This document shows positions 1 through 19,400 of a DNA stretch of 64,000 bases, piece after piece. Position 1 is the stretch's first letter, and each line of letters opens with the position of its first letter. The position numbers and the translations under genes are program-made. Under the pieces are notes generated by a model. It worked only from the letters and a program-made list of their open reading frames with translations, did not search any database and had not been told where the DNA came from. This DNA comes from Latrodectus hesperus (Eukaryota; Arthropoda; Arachnida; Araneae; Theridiidae), in the NCBI GenBank assembly GCA_037975125.1, contig CM075857.1, positions 91,930,509-91,994,508 on the forward strand, in the 5' to 3' direction.

Positions 1-249
1 AGGAAATTTTACTTAAAATGCCGAGTTTGTTTTTCTTAAGAATATAAAGTATAAAGTGTGTTTTCTATATTTATACTACATTAAATATACCAGTGCTGTC
101 TTCTTTTAGGGATCATTAGAAATATTTTAATTATGGGCACGCGTAAAGAAATGTATATTGCAGAATATTCAAGCAACCAATTAAAAAGTTTTGAATTTTA
201 ATTATTCATTTCTAGTTTGAAGCTAGTTTGTCACACAACGATAATTTTT

Positions 250-396
250 TAATAGGAGGGCTATTTAGACCGAGATCTACGGTTTAAAGTGGATTCAAAA
301 TCATTTGAAACATCCATGCCCAAGGTAGGATTCGAACCCATGAACAGTTGAACCAAAGACAAGAGCATTAATTATTCAGCTGATACAGTGCGACTT
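250..396 (-). mobile_element. SINE-1 copy a (tRNA-derived)
   Basis: Read on the minus strand, this begins with a tRNA-like head containing a consensus RNA polymerase III B box (GGGTTCGAATCC) and continues into an unrelated body. The head and body align along their length with the copy near 38.5 kb (plus) and more weakly with the one near 28.9 kb (minus). The shared body includes the words ATCCACTTTAAAC and CGGTCTA. The A box is degraded, so an active promoter is unlikely. The 3' end is set by where similarity fades and is approximate. Confidence 0.7.
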
Positions 397-1570
397 TTTC
401 AATACGAGAATTTAAATAGTAAATATATTTATTTATGAAATTTAATACTTAACATTTCAATAATTTTTTTTTGTATTGGCCATTAAACACGAGAAATAAA
501 ATTGGGATTTTTAAATATGAAATTCTTTGAAAGTAAAGATTATTCAGCTACAAAATCTGAAAATATAGTACCTTTTAAAATAGCAAACAAAAGAATATTT
601 GTTTTAAAAATGAAATTTATTTCCCTTATTTATTTCATCAACTTTTATATTTATATATTTATTGTATCTGGTTATAAATTTCACATGTAAGTCACAATTC
701 TTTTACCTCCAATTTATGGGGAATGGAGAAATTCACTTAGTTCACACCTAAAGAAGGCATCACAATCAAGGATAATTGTCAGAGGAAAGCAGAAATTGTT
801 GTCTTCTATGACAGCAGGTGCATCCAAAAAAAGAAGACAAGGTTTGCATTCTTGTTGAACTAGTCTTTTCCATGAGTTTTATACGCCTTCCTTTTGTTGT
901 TGGAACTCAAGAATTACTGGATTAATTCGGAAAAGTAATTTTGATTACCCATCCTTTGCGTCGGGCTATTTCATTTTTTAACTGAGAGGAAATTTTCCAG
1001 GGTGTGCGTATTTTGAAGATGATGAAAGATCGGATAATGGAATAAATGTTTGGAATAATGAAAACTGGAAAAAAAGAGTATAGCACGAAAATAATGGAAG
1101 TGGATAAATAAATAAAAATTCATGTAATAGAATTGTTTCTTTCTTAAAATAAATATTATATTCATGTTTTTATTCATAAATATTATATTTAAGATTAAAT
1201 GATTTTCACTTTCTGTGGTTGTTGTTCAGTAAGTATTCAAAACTTGAATCATAAATTTGAATGGGAATTTTTTGCTGGAGGGAAAGAATGAGATAGAACT
1301 TCTGTATAATATGACACATTTAATTGGAAAGTTTTCATTAAGCAATTAAACGGATGAAATTACTATAAAATATTTTGTCTACTTGTGTGTAAATATATAA
1401 TAAATTTTGTATTAGCACTATAAATAAGAAATTAATGTTCTTTGAGAATGGTATAATATTATAAATAATTTCTTAAATAAATTCTTTCTCATAATCTCTA
1501 AATCTCTTAAAAATTCTCTCTCATCCAGTAAAAGATGAATAATTTCAAATCAAGTATCAATGATTGCATG
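397..1570. other. AT-rich DNA without recognised genes
   Basis: Only short chance ORFs are present. A slightly GC-richer patch at about 720-960 was translated in several frames and showed no recognised domain. No RNA gene or element boundary was found. Confidence 0.6.
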
Positions 1571-1651
1571 ATTCGTCAATAAATTTTTAAGCTAAAATTA
1601 ATAAATAAAAGTTTTATTTATTAATTTTAGCTTAAAAATTTATTGACGAAT
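1571..1651. repeat. Perfect 40-bp palindrome with 1-base loop
   Basis: Bases 1571-1610 and 1612-1651 are exact reverse complements around a single G at 1611. The arms start ATTCGTCAATAAATTT and contain no simple repeat. A perfect arm with almost no spacer suggests either a recent inverted duplication (for example from replication template switching) or a small fold-back element. No coding potential is seen. Confidence 0.95.
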
Positions 1652-3681
1652 TACTTTTTTTGACGTTAATTGAATTATTTTAATTAATAATTAACAAATA
1701 ATTAATGAATGACGCATTTTGAAACAAACCATTCTTGATCATATTAAATATACAGAGTATGTTTTGAAAATATATCTGTATTCTAAATGTTTTACGTTAA
1801 ATACATTATAAGCTCTATAACATTAAAATTTTATTTATGAAATCTGATATTTTCTTACATTACTGGAAATACAACTTTACTTATTTGTTTGTTTAATTCT
1901 TTTTAAGTGAACTTATTTTGTCTGTTTGCTTAATAATTATTTTATATAATTATTACCCTTTTGTAAGCACATTCGATTTTAATTTTTTTTAAATATACTA
2001 TTTTTATAGCATAATAAGTATTGAAGTAACATGTAACATCCCGATATTTTCAAATGATAGATACATAAAGTAAGAACACAGTTAAAATAATAAAAAAACA
2101 CATGGATGATGGTAAGTAATCAGTATCGGTTAGTTTACTTCTTAATATTTTTTCAGAAAAATATATCTTCGAGGAAATTAGAACAATAATAAATTTTTCC
2201 ACAGCTAAGTGAAACTATTTTTTTAAGAGTTCATTTATTGTCTGAAAGCATTTATTGTTCTCAAAAGTTAAAAGGATAAGTAGTTTTGCTTGTGAACAAG
2301 GAATTTCATAAAAGCAATTGCAAAAAACGCTTATCAGATCTTCAGCTATCAAAACAAAGAGACAAATATGATTTATGAGTTAAATAAACTTAGTAAAAAT
2401 CAATTTTTTTCTATGACTCGTTAGTTTTATTAACAACGTAATGTTTTGTTTCGAGCTATATTATTTTTCCCCAGAAGTTAAGAAAACAAGGACTTATCTT
2501 TACTAGCCTCGTATTTAATGTAAGAACAATAATCTCTAACATTTGATTATTTTTGTTCTGTAAAATAATTATTCATTTTTAGTTTATATTTAATGTAAGA
2601 TATTTTTAGCCATTTTACATTGAAAATAAATCACTGGAATATAATATGCAAGTTATTGGGAAAAACATTATAATATTGGGTTGAATAAAGCAAATAACAA
2701 TCTTGCAGAAATGGAATATTAGTCACAAATACAGTCTTAACAAAATGCATTATAAGGGATTTAAAGTCCAAGGTTATTCAATTTCCGCCAAATTTTAAAG
2801 GTTTTGTAAAAATATAACATCTATAGGAATGAAAGTTTGGAAACTATGATTGAAGATGTATCATTTTTTTTCATCTATTTCATTAGAAATATGATGATTA
2901 TATCTATTTTCAGGCTTCTGAATACAAGCTGATGCTCAAAGATAAATATAATATACTTAATAAAACAAATTTTTTTTTTGTCTATTAAAACCTATGAGTA
3001 TAGATATGCAGTTCGAAATTTATTTATTTATTTTTTTTTTGATATAAATAAATTCAACTGTAGTCTGATATTTTTTGCCGAATTTAATTCATAAGATACA
3101 AAAATACCTTGGCTGAGGTTTCATTGCCGTAAGACATTTAATAAATATTTCAACAGTGAATAAATATTTCTTGATCACATGATTATCTATCGGCTTTAGT
3201 AGCTACAACAAATAAAACTGCTAAATGTTTTAATCGATTAATTTGATAAGAAAACGTTTAAATAGACTTATCTTTCGTTATATTCATATTCATAGATTGA
3301 AGGATATTTCTACATACATTATTTTCTTCATGAGATTTATGGTCACATGCAAGAGGTAAAAGATTATATAATATGTATGATTTTTAACAGAATGGATTTT
3401 GTTAAAAACCATAGACATGCGATTTTTAACAAAATAGTTTTTTTAATCCATTAAATTTTTAGGCCTAAAATACTAAATTTATATAAAGAGCCAAATTTTC
3501 TCAATCTTTGGCCCACATAAAATTATATTACATTTGATTGTACATAAAGCAAATCTTTGAAACTGCGCGTTAAAATACTTTTCCCTAAGGATACGTGCAT
3601 TTATACAAATGGCAAATCATTAAAATGATATTGAGGAATATAAAATCATATAATTTTATTCCAATGAAATTTTGCATATTT

Positions 3682-3780
<99 letters not shown>

Positions 3781-4546
3781 AATACTTTAAATTTATACTG
3801 CATGCGCTTCTCAATAAAATAATTATTCTGAAAGTAAAATACAACAATAAATTTCGATAGATACGAAATTACTGTACTGTTAGTATCAGTTGTAGGAAAA
3901 TAATGTGCAATGAAATGGTATTTATGAAATTTTAAGTAAGCATTTAATTTTATTTTCGAAATTTTTAGAAAAAAAATTTACGCTCCAAAGTTATATGAAA
4001 CGGAGAACATTTTTTGAATGAAGAATAAAAATAACGCCCAGAAAATTTCATATAAATAAATAAAAATATTTGCTGATATATGCTTATTTTTCTACGTTCA
4101 TGAAATCCAAATCCAAATATAATTGGTTTGAATTTAATTGCTCAGAAGGTTAAAAATTTAAAAAAAAGCCCAAACTTCACCATCTAGACAAATAAAATAC
4201 GAACAATTAGTAATATTAGCATGCTCGAAGTTGGTGTTTACCCAAATTAAAGGCACATAGCCACATTTGAAATCTTTGACACATTTGATCACAATGACAA
4301 ACTGTTTTAATTTAAAAAAAATAACAAACTTTTCTGTTGAATTTTTATTGATAAAATAAAATTTTGTTTTCATCTTTGTGCATATATATATATAATTTCA
4401 TGTCTCTTGCTCTACTTATTGAAGAGTTACTTAATCAAAATGAAATTTGTGAAAAGTTACTTAATTAACTTTGCAAAATATATATTTTATAGTCAATATT
4501 AAACAATATATTTATAGGTCTACATTTGAACACTTTGTTTCAATAT
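1652..4546. other. AT-rich DNA without recognised genes
   Basis: Homopolymer-rich AT sequence. It holds the compound microsatellite at 3683-3777 and a 71-codon minus-strand ORF at 4158-4373 with no recognised family. Nothing else could be supported. Confidence 0.6.
3683..3777. repeat. Compound (TAA)n-(AT)n microsatellite
   Basis: About twelve TAA units run directly into about 28 AT units. The poly-Asn and Ile-Tyr reading frames across it are repeat artefacts. Confidence 0.97.
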
Positions 4547-4559
4547 AACATTCAATTAT

Positions 4560-5280
4560 TGTTATTGTTTCTAATCGCAGATGTTGTAGCTAAGCTAAAC
4601 CATCTCCATAAAACCCAAAATCATTAAAAAGTCTAAAAATAAAATAGGATTCTCCAAAAACTCGTTCACTGTAAAATTCAGACAGTCAAGATGTCTCGTG
4701 GAGGCCTGATTAGCCTTGCATCAGTGACACTCCAGAAAAACTTTCTGACCCTGTTGAAAAGAAAGGGACCTTGTGTGGCCACACAAAAAATGTGAAAGAA
4801 AAGTCTTCTGTATCATAAGGATACTGAGCTGGTACCATCAACGAGGTTTATCCCAAAGTACCAAGAGTTGGCAGGCGGAACTCTCCGAATTGCGTTTAAT
4901 TCCATCTTTTTAATAGTGGAGATTTCCGAAAACGTTAGAATAGCGTTGCCCTGCAAGGTGTCGGCAGTGGCAGACTTGGTCAAGCTATCTGCAATTATAT
5001 TACTACTCAATCTAATATTGGAAGGAATCCATTGAAAATGTGTACAGTGTTTAGTAGAAAGTCGTGTCACAAGGTCTAAAATATTCAAACTTCTCTTATC
5101 CCCAATGGTCGTCTAATGAGACAGGTGCTGTATAGAGACACGACTGTCCGTTAGTACCCAGATGTCTCTGAAAACAAGTTCAGACGTCGTGTCTATAAAA
5201 TTCAATCCCTCATAGATAGCTATAAGTTCCGATCTAAAAACCGAACAATAGTTAGCATTTCTAACTCTTAGCATTCAATG
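4560..5280 (-). mobile_element. 5'-truncated non-LTR retrotransposon with 13-bp TSD
   Basis: The insertion is bracketed by the identical word AACATTCAATTAT at 4547-4559 and 5281-5293, a target-site duplication of the size typical of LINEs. On the minus strand it carries the RNase H end of a Pol protein, a degraded C-terminal region, then a 3' end reading TTAGCTACAACATCTG, GATTAGAAAC and an AAC/AAT tail. The same 3' terminus occurs on the plus strand at about 18.50-18.54 kb, so both belong to one family, probably in the Jockey/I group. The 5' part of the element (endonuclease and reverse transcriptase) is missing, as is usual for target-primed insertions. Confidence 0.85.
4813..5272 (-). pseudogene. 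RNase H domain fragment of a LINE Pol protein
   Basis: The minus-strand translation shows the order expected for a LINE-encoded RNase H: SELIAIYEGL (Glu), VLTDSRVSIQHLS (Asp), then HFQWIPSNI and IIADSLTKSA (Asp near the end). After it comes ISTIKKMELNAIRRVPP, a linker also found in the 18.2-kb copy. In a working element the domain would remove the RNA strand during reverse transcription. One in-frame TAG at 5113-5115 (minus strand) follows QHLSH. The first catalytic Asp lies upstream of the truncation point. The downstream zinc-knuckle region is frameshifted and only partly readable. No function is expected. Confidence 0.85.
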
Positions 5281-5293
5281 AACATTCAATTAT

Positions 5294-6942
5294 AATTATT
5301 ATGATTTAACAACTTAGTTTAAATAAAAGAAATAATGAAATATAAATTCTATTACTGTGCAATATTTGCTTATATCACTGTAAGAAATATGCTTCAATAT
5401 TAAAAATACACTTAATGACATATTTTATGATTAAATGTTCCTTGAAGAGAGTTGTAAAATTAGTTGAGGATTAACATCACAGTTGAGAAGTGAAATTCAC
5501 AACAATGAATATAGAAAATTGAAATCAAATAGCAGCAGTTACATTTTCATGAATTTTGGTCACGTATCTTAATTTCATCAATTCTGAATTATAAAGGAGT
5601 GCAGAAGACTTAAATTTAGACAAACCATGGGAAAAATTGTTAAATTTCAATCAAATAAATATTATAAAATATTTACTTGAGTAAGTTCAATTCAAATATT
5701 CAATAATTTTTTCAAACCCAAATTTTTGAAAATTATAATAAAAATGATTTTTTTTAAATTTCTATTCAGTTTCGCGTTTTTTAAATCGTTTGCTGATTTC
5801 AAGATTTTTATATATCTAGATTTCGAGGTCAGTAAAGTTTGTTCAAAATTTATTAGGAAAAATATTATCACATTATTACATTGCTAGCTTCATTTAAAAG
5901 CCACTCAAAATTACAAAAAGTTATACATAATTTTCAAAGTGACAAAGGAAGATTTTTATGATCATATTTCAAAATATTGGTATTTCTATCTAATGTTATA
6001 AAACACAATTTATTCGCTAAGATAATAAGTCTTATGTTGTACTTTTTAAAACACTGAGTTGAAAATTTTTATTCAGGGAGGAAAAATTTGAATTCTTGAA
6101 AAGCAAGTTCTTTTTTAAGGGCTTCAGGAAATATATACATGCATTATAATATATAATAGGGTGAGAAAAACAAAGTGTTCCCGTTTCCTCGAACAAAGAT
6201 TGAATTTTCGAAAAGAACATTCCATTTTAGAAGCTTTAGGAAATGCATGCATTTATTATAATAGGAAATAAGATAAAAAAAATTGTCGCATAAATATTTC
6301 ATAAAACTATTTTAAGCGAGAAATTTTATTCAAGTGTTAGCTCGACGTTGAAAATATTGTTAACAAATAAATTTTTACTTTTCAAGGAAAATTGCCCATA
6401 CAGTTTGTTTAAAATTTTTAAATAGAGAAAGCTCTTAACATAATTTTTCTTAAAATCTTATAAATATAATGAAAATTTTGTAGAAACTACTGTTTTCATT
6501 AAATTGCCTTGAGGAAGAAACAATTTTGTTTCGCTTTATAACTTCCGTTAATTCTACAAAACTTCTGAATATATTCATTTTTTATAAAATTTCTCAAATC
6601 TTTCACAGACTGAAAATAATATTAAATGGATATTTATGATAATAACAAAGTAGTTTAAAAACAAACAAAGTAGAAAACAACTCGTATAAAATTATTAACA
6701 TCCTATTCTTTGGAAATTTAATAACATACTCATGTATAAATCAATAATAATATTATTATAGATTATTAAAAAAATAAGTTAGATTAGAGTCCAACAAAAT
6801 AAATAATCAAAAGAAAGTGTTGAATTGAATAGAATATACCAAATTCAATAACTAATGCTAACAATAAGTGACAGTAAAATACTAAGCTTTTTTACTTACG
6901 CATTACACAGTCCATAGAGTAAATCATATCAATTGTATGTAG

Positions 6943-7035
<93 letters not shown>

Positions 7036-8250
7036 CACTAACAATGGATTAGAATAAAGTACAATAACAGAACAGAATAACAGTATGAAACACAACACAA
7101 AATATAGGACTTTCTGATTTATATGATCTTTGTTCTTCTTCGCAATTTTTCAAACCTACTGATCTTACATACTCAAGCCTTCTCATTTTCTATGTTTTAA
7201 AGTTTGACAATTTTCAACTGAAAAAGAAAAAACTCTGAAGTATTTATATCTTTTATTAGTTAGGAGTGTGATAATAACCAAGCAAAAAATTTTCTTTTTA
7301 GTGATAATAAATCATGTATTGGTAATAATTCATGTTATTAAAATATAACTGTATTTTTCATATGAAGTATGAATGAAAAAAAGACTGTGTATTTACAAGT
7401 GAAACTGCACAGTAAAATAGAAACATGAGACCAGGTTTTAATATGATTGGGGATAAGGAAGTACTGAACTTTTAGATTTAACGATACAATGAAAAATATT
7501 TTAAGTTATTGCAGTGGAACAATAATTGATTTTATAACATTGTTGAATAATGATATAAAATGTACAGCAAAATGGAAATAGTTTAAACTTGATTGAATTG
7601 AACTATTTTAATGTTCAATTCTAAAAAATATGAATGTTCAAAAATTAGTTTTTATTAACAAATAAGTAAATTTTTAGACCTATAACACAATAAAATCATG
7701 ATTTGTTTGAAGTTGTTATCACAGAAATGATTTTCTTTTCTAGATTTATTTTGTTTACACATTTTTTTTCGTATAATTTTTGTGAATTATTAGTTTTTTC
7801 CCAGCTGTATAAAAGTATATTTAAATACAAATTGAAAGATTCATTACAATTTACTGTTGAGGTAATAGGCATATGTTTATAGTCTAAATCCGTAAAAAAA
7901 TTAAAATATGTTTAAGATATGTTGAAATTTTAACATATTTATTGTTTTAATTTTAACATTAAATATTTTAAAGCTTAAATATGTATCAGTTCAAATTTGA
8001 AAATTTCAGATATAAATTAGTCCATTTTCTATTCATCCCATAAATATTTTTTTTAATTGGATGATGAATGTAGAAAACATTAGTTAATTTTTCTTAATTT
8101 GAATTCATCATTTCTTTTTTCACTAAAAAGCAAATAAAATAATGTAAAAATATTATTTCTGAAATAAATAACATTTTTCACAGAAATGAATTTTCAGCGC
8201 TGTTCGAAGTCTGAAGAGTCGTAAAATTTTGAAGTTTATTTTGGGATACA
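5294..8250. other. AT-rich DNA without recognised genes
   Basis: Holds the (AT)n array at 6946-7035. The ORFs here are short and low-complexity. Nothing else is supported. Confidence 0.6.
6946..7035. repeat. (AT)n microsatellite
   Basis: About 90 bp of alternating A and T, with one G interruption at 7020. Confidence 0.97.
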
Positions 8251-8262
8251 AAATTTCTATGA

Positions 8263-8349
8263 TCATAATTTTGGCGTTTTAAGAGTGAATAAATTCATAG
8301 ACCTGGTTTAGCTCTGCTAAACTCAGGAGATATAAATTTCAACAACAAC
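8263..8349 (+). mobile_element. 87-bp LINE 3' stub with TSD
   Basis: The word AAATTTCTATGA occurs at 8251-8262 and again at 8350-8361, bracketing 87 bases that end in a CAACAACAAC tail. The insert also holds a short imperfect hairpin (CTGGTTTAGC / GCTAAACTCAG). This is the pattern of a LINE copy truncated almost entirely at its 5' end. The CAA-type tail matches the LINE at 58.8-59.2 kb, although the bodies do not overlap enough to prove the same family. Confidence 0.65.
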
Positions 8350-8361
8350 AAATTTCTATGA

Positions 8362-9127
8362 AACTTTCTTATTCAAAAAAATATATATATATTAGACTAT
8401 GATACAGGTCAAAACATGTACAATTTACTTCCAGCAGCAAATAGAAGATTTTCTGGGGCTCATTGAAGATCAAAACTTTTTATCGCAAGTTAACAGCATA
8501 TTTTGGGATGCACTTCTCTGTAAATCTATATCTATCATTTTTTTCAGAAGTAAGTGGAAGAGTTTATGATTATGACATAGGTTAATCTTTCTTCAGAAAT
8601 AAGTAAAGATTTAAAAGTGTCTAACACAACTGTGATGCGAGACGCAGAAGTTAAGGATCTTTAGAAGTAAAGGCAACTTTTTTGATTTTATGCAGGAAAA
8701 AGGAAATTAAAGATAATGAATAAAGTAAAAAATAAAATTGAAAATCTTTTCCTTTTTAAAAAAAAAATCGTTGTGTGAAAAAGTTCTTGATGAATAAGAT
8801 AAAAAACATCTCTTCATTTCTTTTCATTGTTAATGCACATAATTAATCCTTCTCAAATTAATTATTCTAATGTTAAATTTTTCCCTTCTGCATATAAATT
8901 AGCAAATAAATTTCAAAAGAAACTTTCAATGTAGGAAATCTAAAGAGAGTTACTTAAAATCAAAATTTGGTAATCATGACATAAAGTTTATTTCCTTAAT
9001 AATATATATATAGTAGTGCTTATATATCTTTCTTTACATCATACAATGCTGAGGAATGATGCAATATAAAACAACAAATCATCATAAAAATGTAAACAAA
9101 ATTTCAAATAATGTTCTATGTTATTTA
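8362..9127. other. AT-rich DNA without recognised genes
   Basis: I see no supported gene, RNA or repeat here. Confidence 0.6.
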
Positions 9128-9265
9128 TGTCTTGTTTGGTACTCAGTGTCATCGTGCCAGTGAAGGAATTTAAGGTTGAATCGACCTGGAAAAGCCCGAG
9201 GATTGAACTTCGTACTTGTGCTTTGGAAGGTATCAAGCTTCTGAAAAAGACAATCTATCACGACA
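9128..9265 (-). mobile_element. SINE-2 copy (degraded)
   Basis: On the minus strand the sequence aligns with the SINE-2 copy at 48.3-48.6 kb. It shows a degraded B box (GAAGTTCAATCC), then body words resembling TCGATTCAACCTT and CCTTCA, then CTGAGTACCAA. The tRNA-like A box is almost unrecognisable and the 3' half seen in the 48-kb copy is absent. The ORF in this stretch is incidental. Confidence 0.6.
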
Positions 9266-9466
9266 AAATGTAATGTCCATTTCTCAAGCTATAAATAAGA
9301 GAGCTAATTATTCAGTCAATTTTGAATACCAAAAACATCAATACAACAATACCGGAAACATCATTACATCAATACCGTAAACATACACATCAATACACAG
9401 CACATAGAAGAAGCCATGAAGATCAATATCAACTTAACTTTTTTAATAGCGGATTTAAATATTTAA

Positions 9467-9470
<4 letters not shown>

Positions 9471-9520
<50 letters not shown>
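9471..9520. repeat. (TA)n microsatellite
   Basis: Fifty bases of pure TA repeat. Confidence 0.97.
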
Positions 9521-9522
<2 letters not shown>

Positions 9523-9740
9523 ATGAAACAGATAACCCAAAGTTTACATTTTCTTGCCTACAACAAATATGCGTAACCAACTATTAGAAGCATCATACAG
9601 AAATATGGTAATGCCACATCAAATGTATTTCCTGAATTTGGCAATGACATAGGAAGTGTAAAAGCATTTGAGATAAATTTCAGTGATAAAATATACAGTC
9701 TAGAGTAATAAATATGATAAATTCAAAGTTTAAAAAAAGT

Positions 9741-9783
9741 GATTTTTCAGGTAAGTAGAATAAGGTAAGTTTTTCAGGTAAGG
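9741..9783 (+). promoter_or_regulatory. Paired CAG|GTAAG splice-like motifs
   Basis: GATTTTTCAG is followed directly by GTAAGT at 9751, and TTTTTCAG is followed directly by GTAAGG at 9778, with an extra AAGGTAAGT between them. A 3' splice-site motif abutting a 5' splice-site motif is the layout of recursive splice points in long introns. The pyrimidine tracts here are short and chance occurrence in T-rich DNA is plausible. No flanking exon is visible. Confidence 0.2.
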
Positions 9784-17689
<7,906 letters not shown>

Positions 17690-18081
17690 CATTTGTTCCT
17701 CACTAGCATGACAGCCCTAGGCTTCTCAAGAATTTTCCCCCAGACCTCTCTATTTTTGGACATGGACTTCCAATTGATCGCTTTTAAAATGACGAGATCT
17801 ATTTCTAGACAGTGAACAGAACTAATTTTGTGTTGGCCTCTAACTCTTGTTCCAGATGGCCTAGAGAAGAATTATTTCTGTGTTGAACGTTTTGTGATAA
17901 TTCTAATAACATGACCAGACCATTTAATTCTTTTGATTTTTATTTATTAGAATACTTCAGGCTCTCTGAAAGCACGATATAGTTCTAAATTTGAATTTAT
18001 ATGCCATAAAACATCAACCTGAATACTCCAAAAAATGGCTGTTAGTATGCGCCGTTCAAAGACGGCAAGAACATTTTTCTC
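17690..18081 (-). pseudogene. C-terminal region of an RTE-like LINE Pol protein
   Basis: One minus-strand frame stays readable for about 130 codons. It starts ENVLAVFERRILTAIF and continues through ELYRAFREPEVF, IKRIKWSGHVIR, SRPSGTRVRGQHK and LKAINWKSMSKNREVWGKIL. This order is characteristic of the C-terminal end of RTE-type arthropod LINE polyproteins, where a KWAGHVIR-like motif follows the reverse transcriptase. Three in-frame stops interrupt it, two adjacent after EPEVF and one after STQK. The fragment ends at 18081, exactly where an opposite-strand LINE fragment begins. The family call is from memory of the motif; the readable frame is seen directly. Confidence 0.75.
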
Positions 18082-18545
18082 ACATGTTGGATTGATTGGT
18101 AATGAAATTGCTGATAATTAGGCCAAGGCTGCCATTGCTGATAACCTGCATGGCAACGCTAAATTAATCTCTTCTGAAATTTCCTCAATCAAAAGGAAGG
18201 AATTAAATACACTTTGGAGAGTTCCTCCTGCTTAAGCCCGAGGTATTTCGGCAAAAGAACTCGCTGGTGCCATAATCTCAAAGTATCGAGAAAACAGCAG
18301 ACGGCTCTCTCACACACTTTCTGAGTTGCCATATCAAATCATTTACCTTTCACCAGGGCGAGAGGCTCTTTTCAGAGTGTCATTGGTGTGGGGCTGTTCA
18401 AGTCTCCCCCGATCATATTCCTTTATGTCTAAATTTTACAGTTTTTGAGATTTTAAGGGATCCCATTTTATTTTTTGGATCTTTTGGACATTTTTGGTTT
18501 TATGAAGATTGTGTAGCTTAGCTACATCATCTGGGATTAGAAACA
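18080..18545 (+). pseudogene. RNase H end and 3' terminus of a LINE (family of the 4.6-kb copy)
   Basis: The plus strand reads SHVGLIGNEIADN, stop, AKAAIADNLHGNAKLISSEI and SSIKRKELNTLWRVPPA, stop. This parallels the 4.8-5.1-kb copy (IRLSSNIIADSLTKSATADTLQGNA, then ISTIKKMELNAIRRVPP). After a shift in frame come a degraded zinc-knuckle region (FSECHWCGAVQVSP-like) and the shared 3' end TAGCTTAGCTACATCATCTG with GATTAGAAAC and an AACAGCAAC tail. At least two internal stops and frameshifts are present. The 5' truncation point lies on the end of the oppositely oriented RTE-like fragment. Confidence 0.8.
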
Positions 18546-19169
18546 GCAACTACACATTTTCATCTATTTATGTCATTGTCCAAGTTTAAAAAAATTCAAA
18601 TATATTTTCTCAAATTAACTCTCCTTAAAGAAAGTTTATAAATTTAGCTCAGCTTATATATGACATACATAGAAGTTATTAAATAATTAAATATGTGATT
18701 TCTGAATTACATCAAATGAAAAAATTTAAAATTAATTCTTAAATTAAAGTTGTTCATCATATATAAGATAATTGGAAAGCAGGATAAAATATTTTTTATT
18801 AAATCAAATTATTAGTTGGAAATTTTTAATAAAAATAATAGAGATATATTGAAAACGAAATAAAATTGTGATAAATAGGAGTGTTTCTTTTAGGTTTCTT
18901 CACAAAAACGATTTTAAATAAATATGTATATTTTAAATTTATTTAAAAAATTTCCAATTTATTTTGTTTTTTGTTAGTATGATGTAAACTTAAAACTTTA
19001 TAATATAACGTGAATGAAAAATAAAAACAGTACACATTTTAAGAATGTATAATTACCATAATTTATAATAAATGAATTAGCAAACCTGTGATGTCATACT
19101 TTCCAAAACTTATTAAGTTATTATTCATAAAAACTAACTGTTAAATAAAATGATAAATTTATGAATTTT

Positions 19170-19400
19170 ATTATTGAATTATCATCTTACGAGAATTAAG
19201 CGTACATCAATCACACTTAGCTAATACATTTAACCCTAATTTCCAATTACTGTATATAGAATTTTAATAGTATTTGAGATGTTATTTTAAAAGAAAATAT
19301 CAAAGGTGAAAGTAATTGCTTTTATTGATATTTTTGTCGATAACGTGTAAGAAACTTGGTCAGAAGTATCTGACACTTTTCTAAAGGATTTTAGAGGACA
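19170..19400 (+). repeat. Old dispersed repeat, copy without MITE
   Basis: This segment aligns by eye with 27125-27343. Shared words in order include GAATTATC, TTTTAAAAGA, ATATCAAA/GTATCAAA, TTTATTGA(T/C)AT, TTTTT(G/A)TC and AAGTAT(C/T)(T/C)GACAC. It lacks the MITE found immediately after the matching GACAC word in the 27-kb copy, so it looks like the empty-site paralogue. The origin of the repeat is not recognised. Confidence 0.5.
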
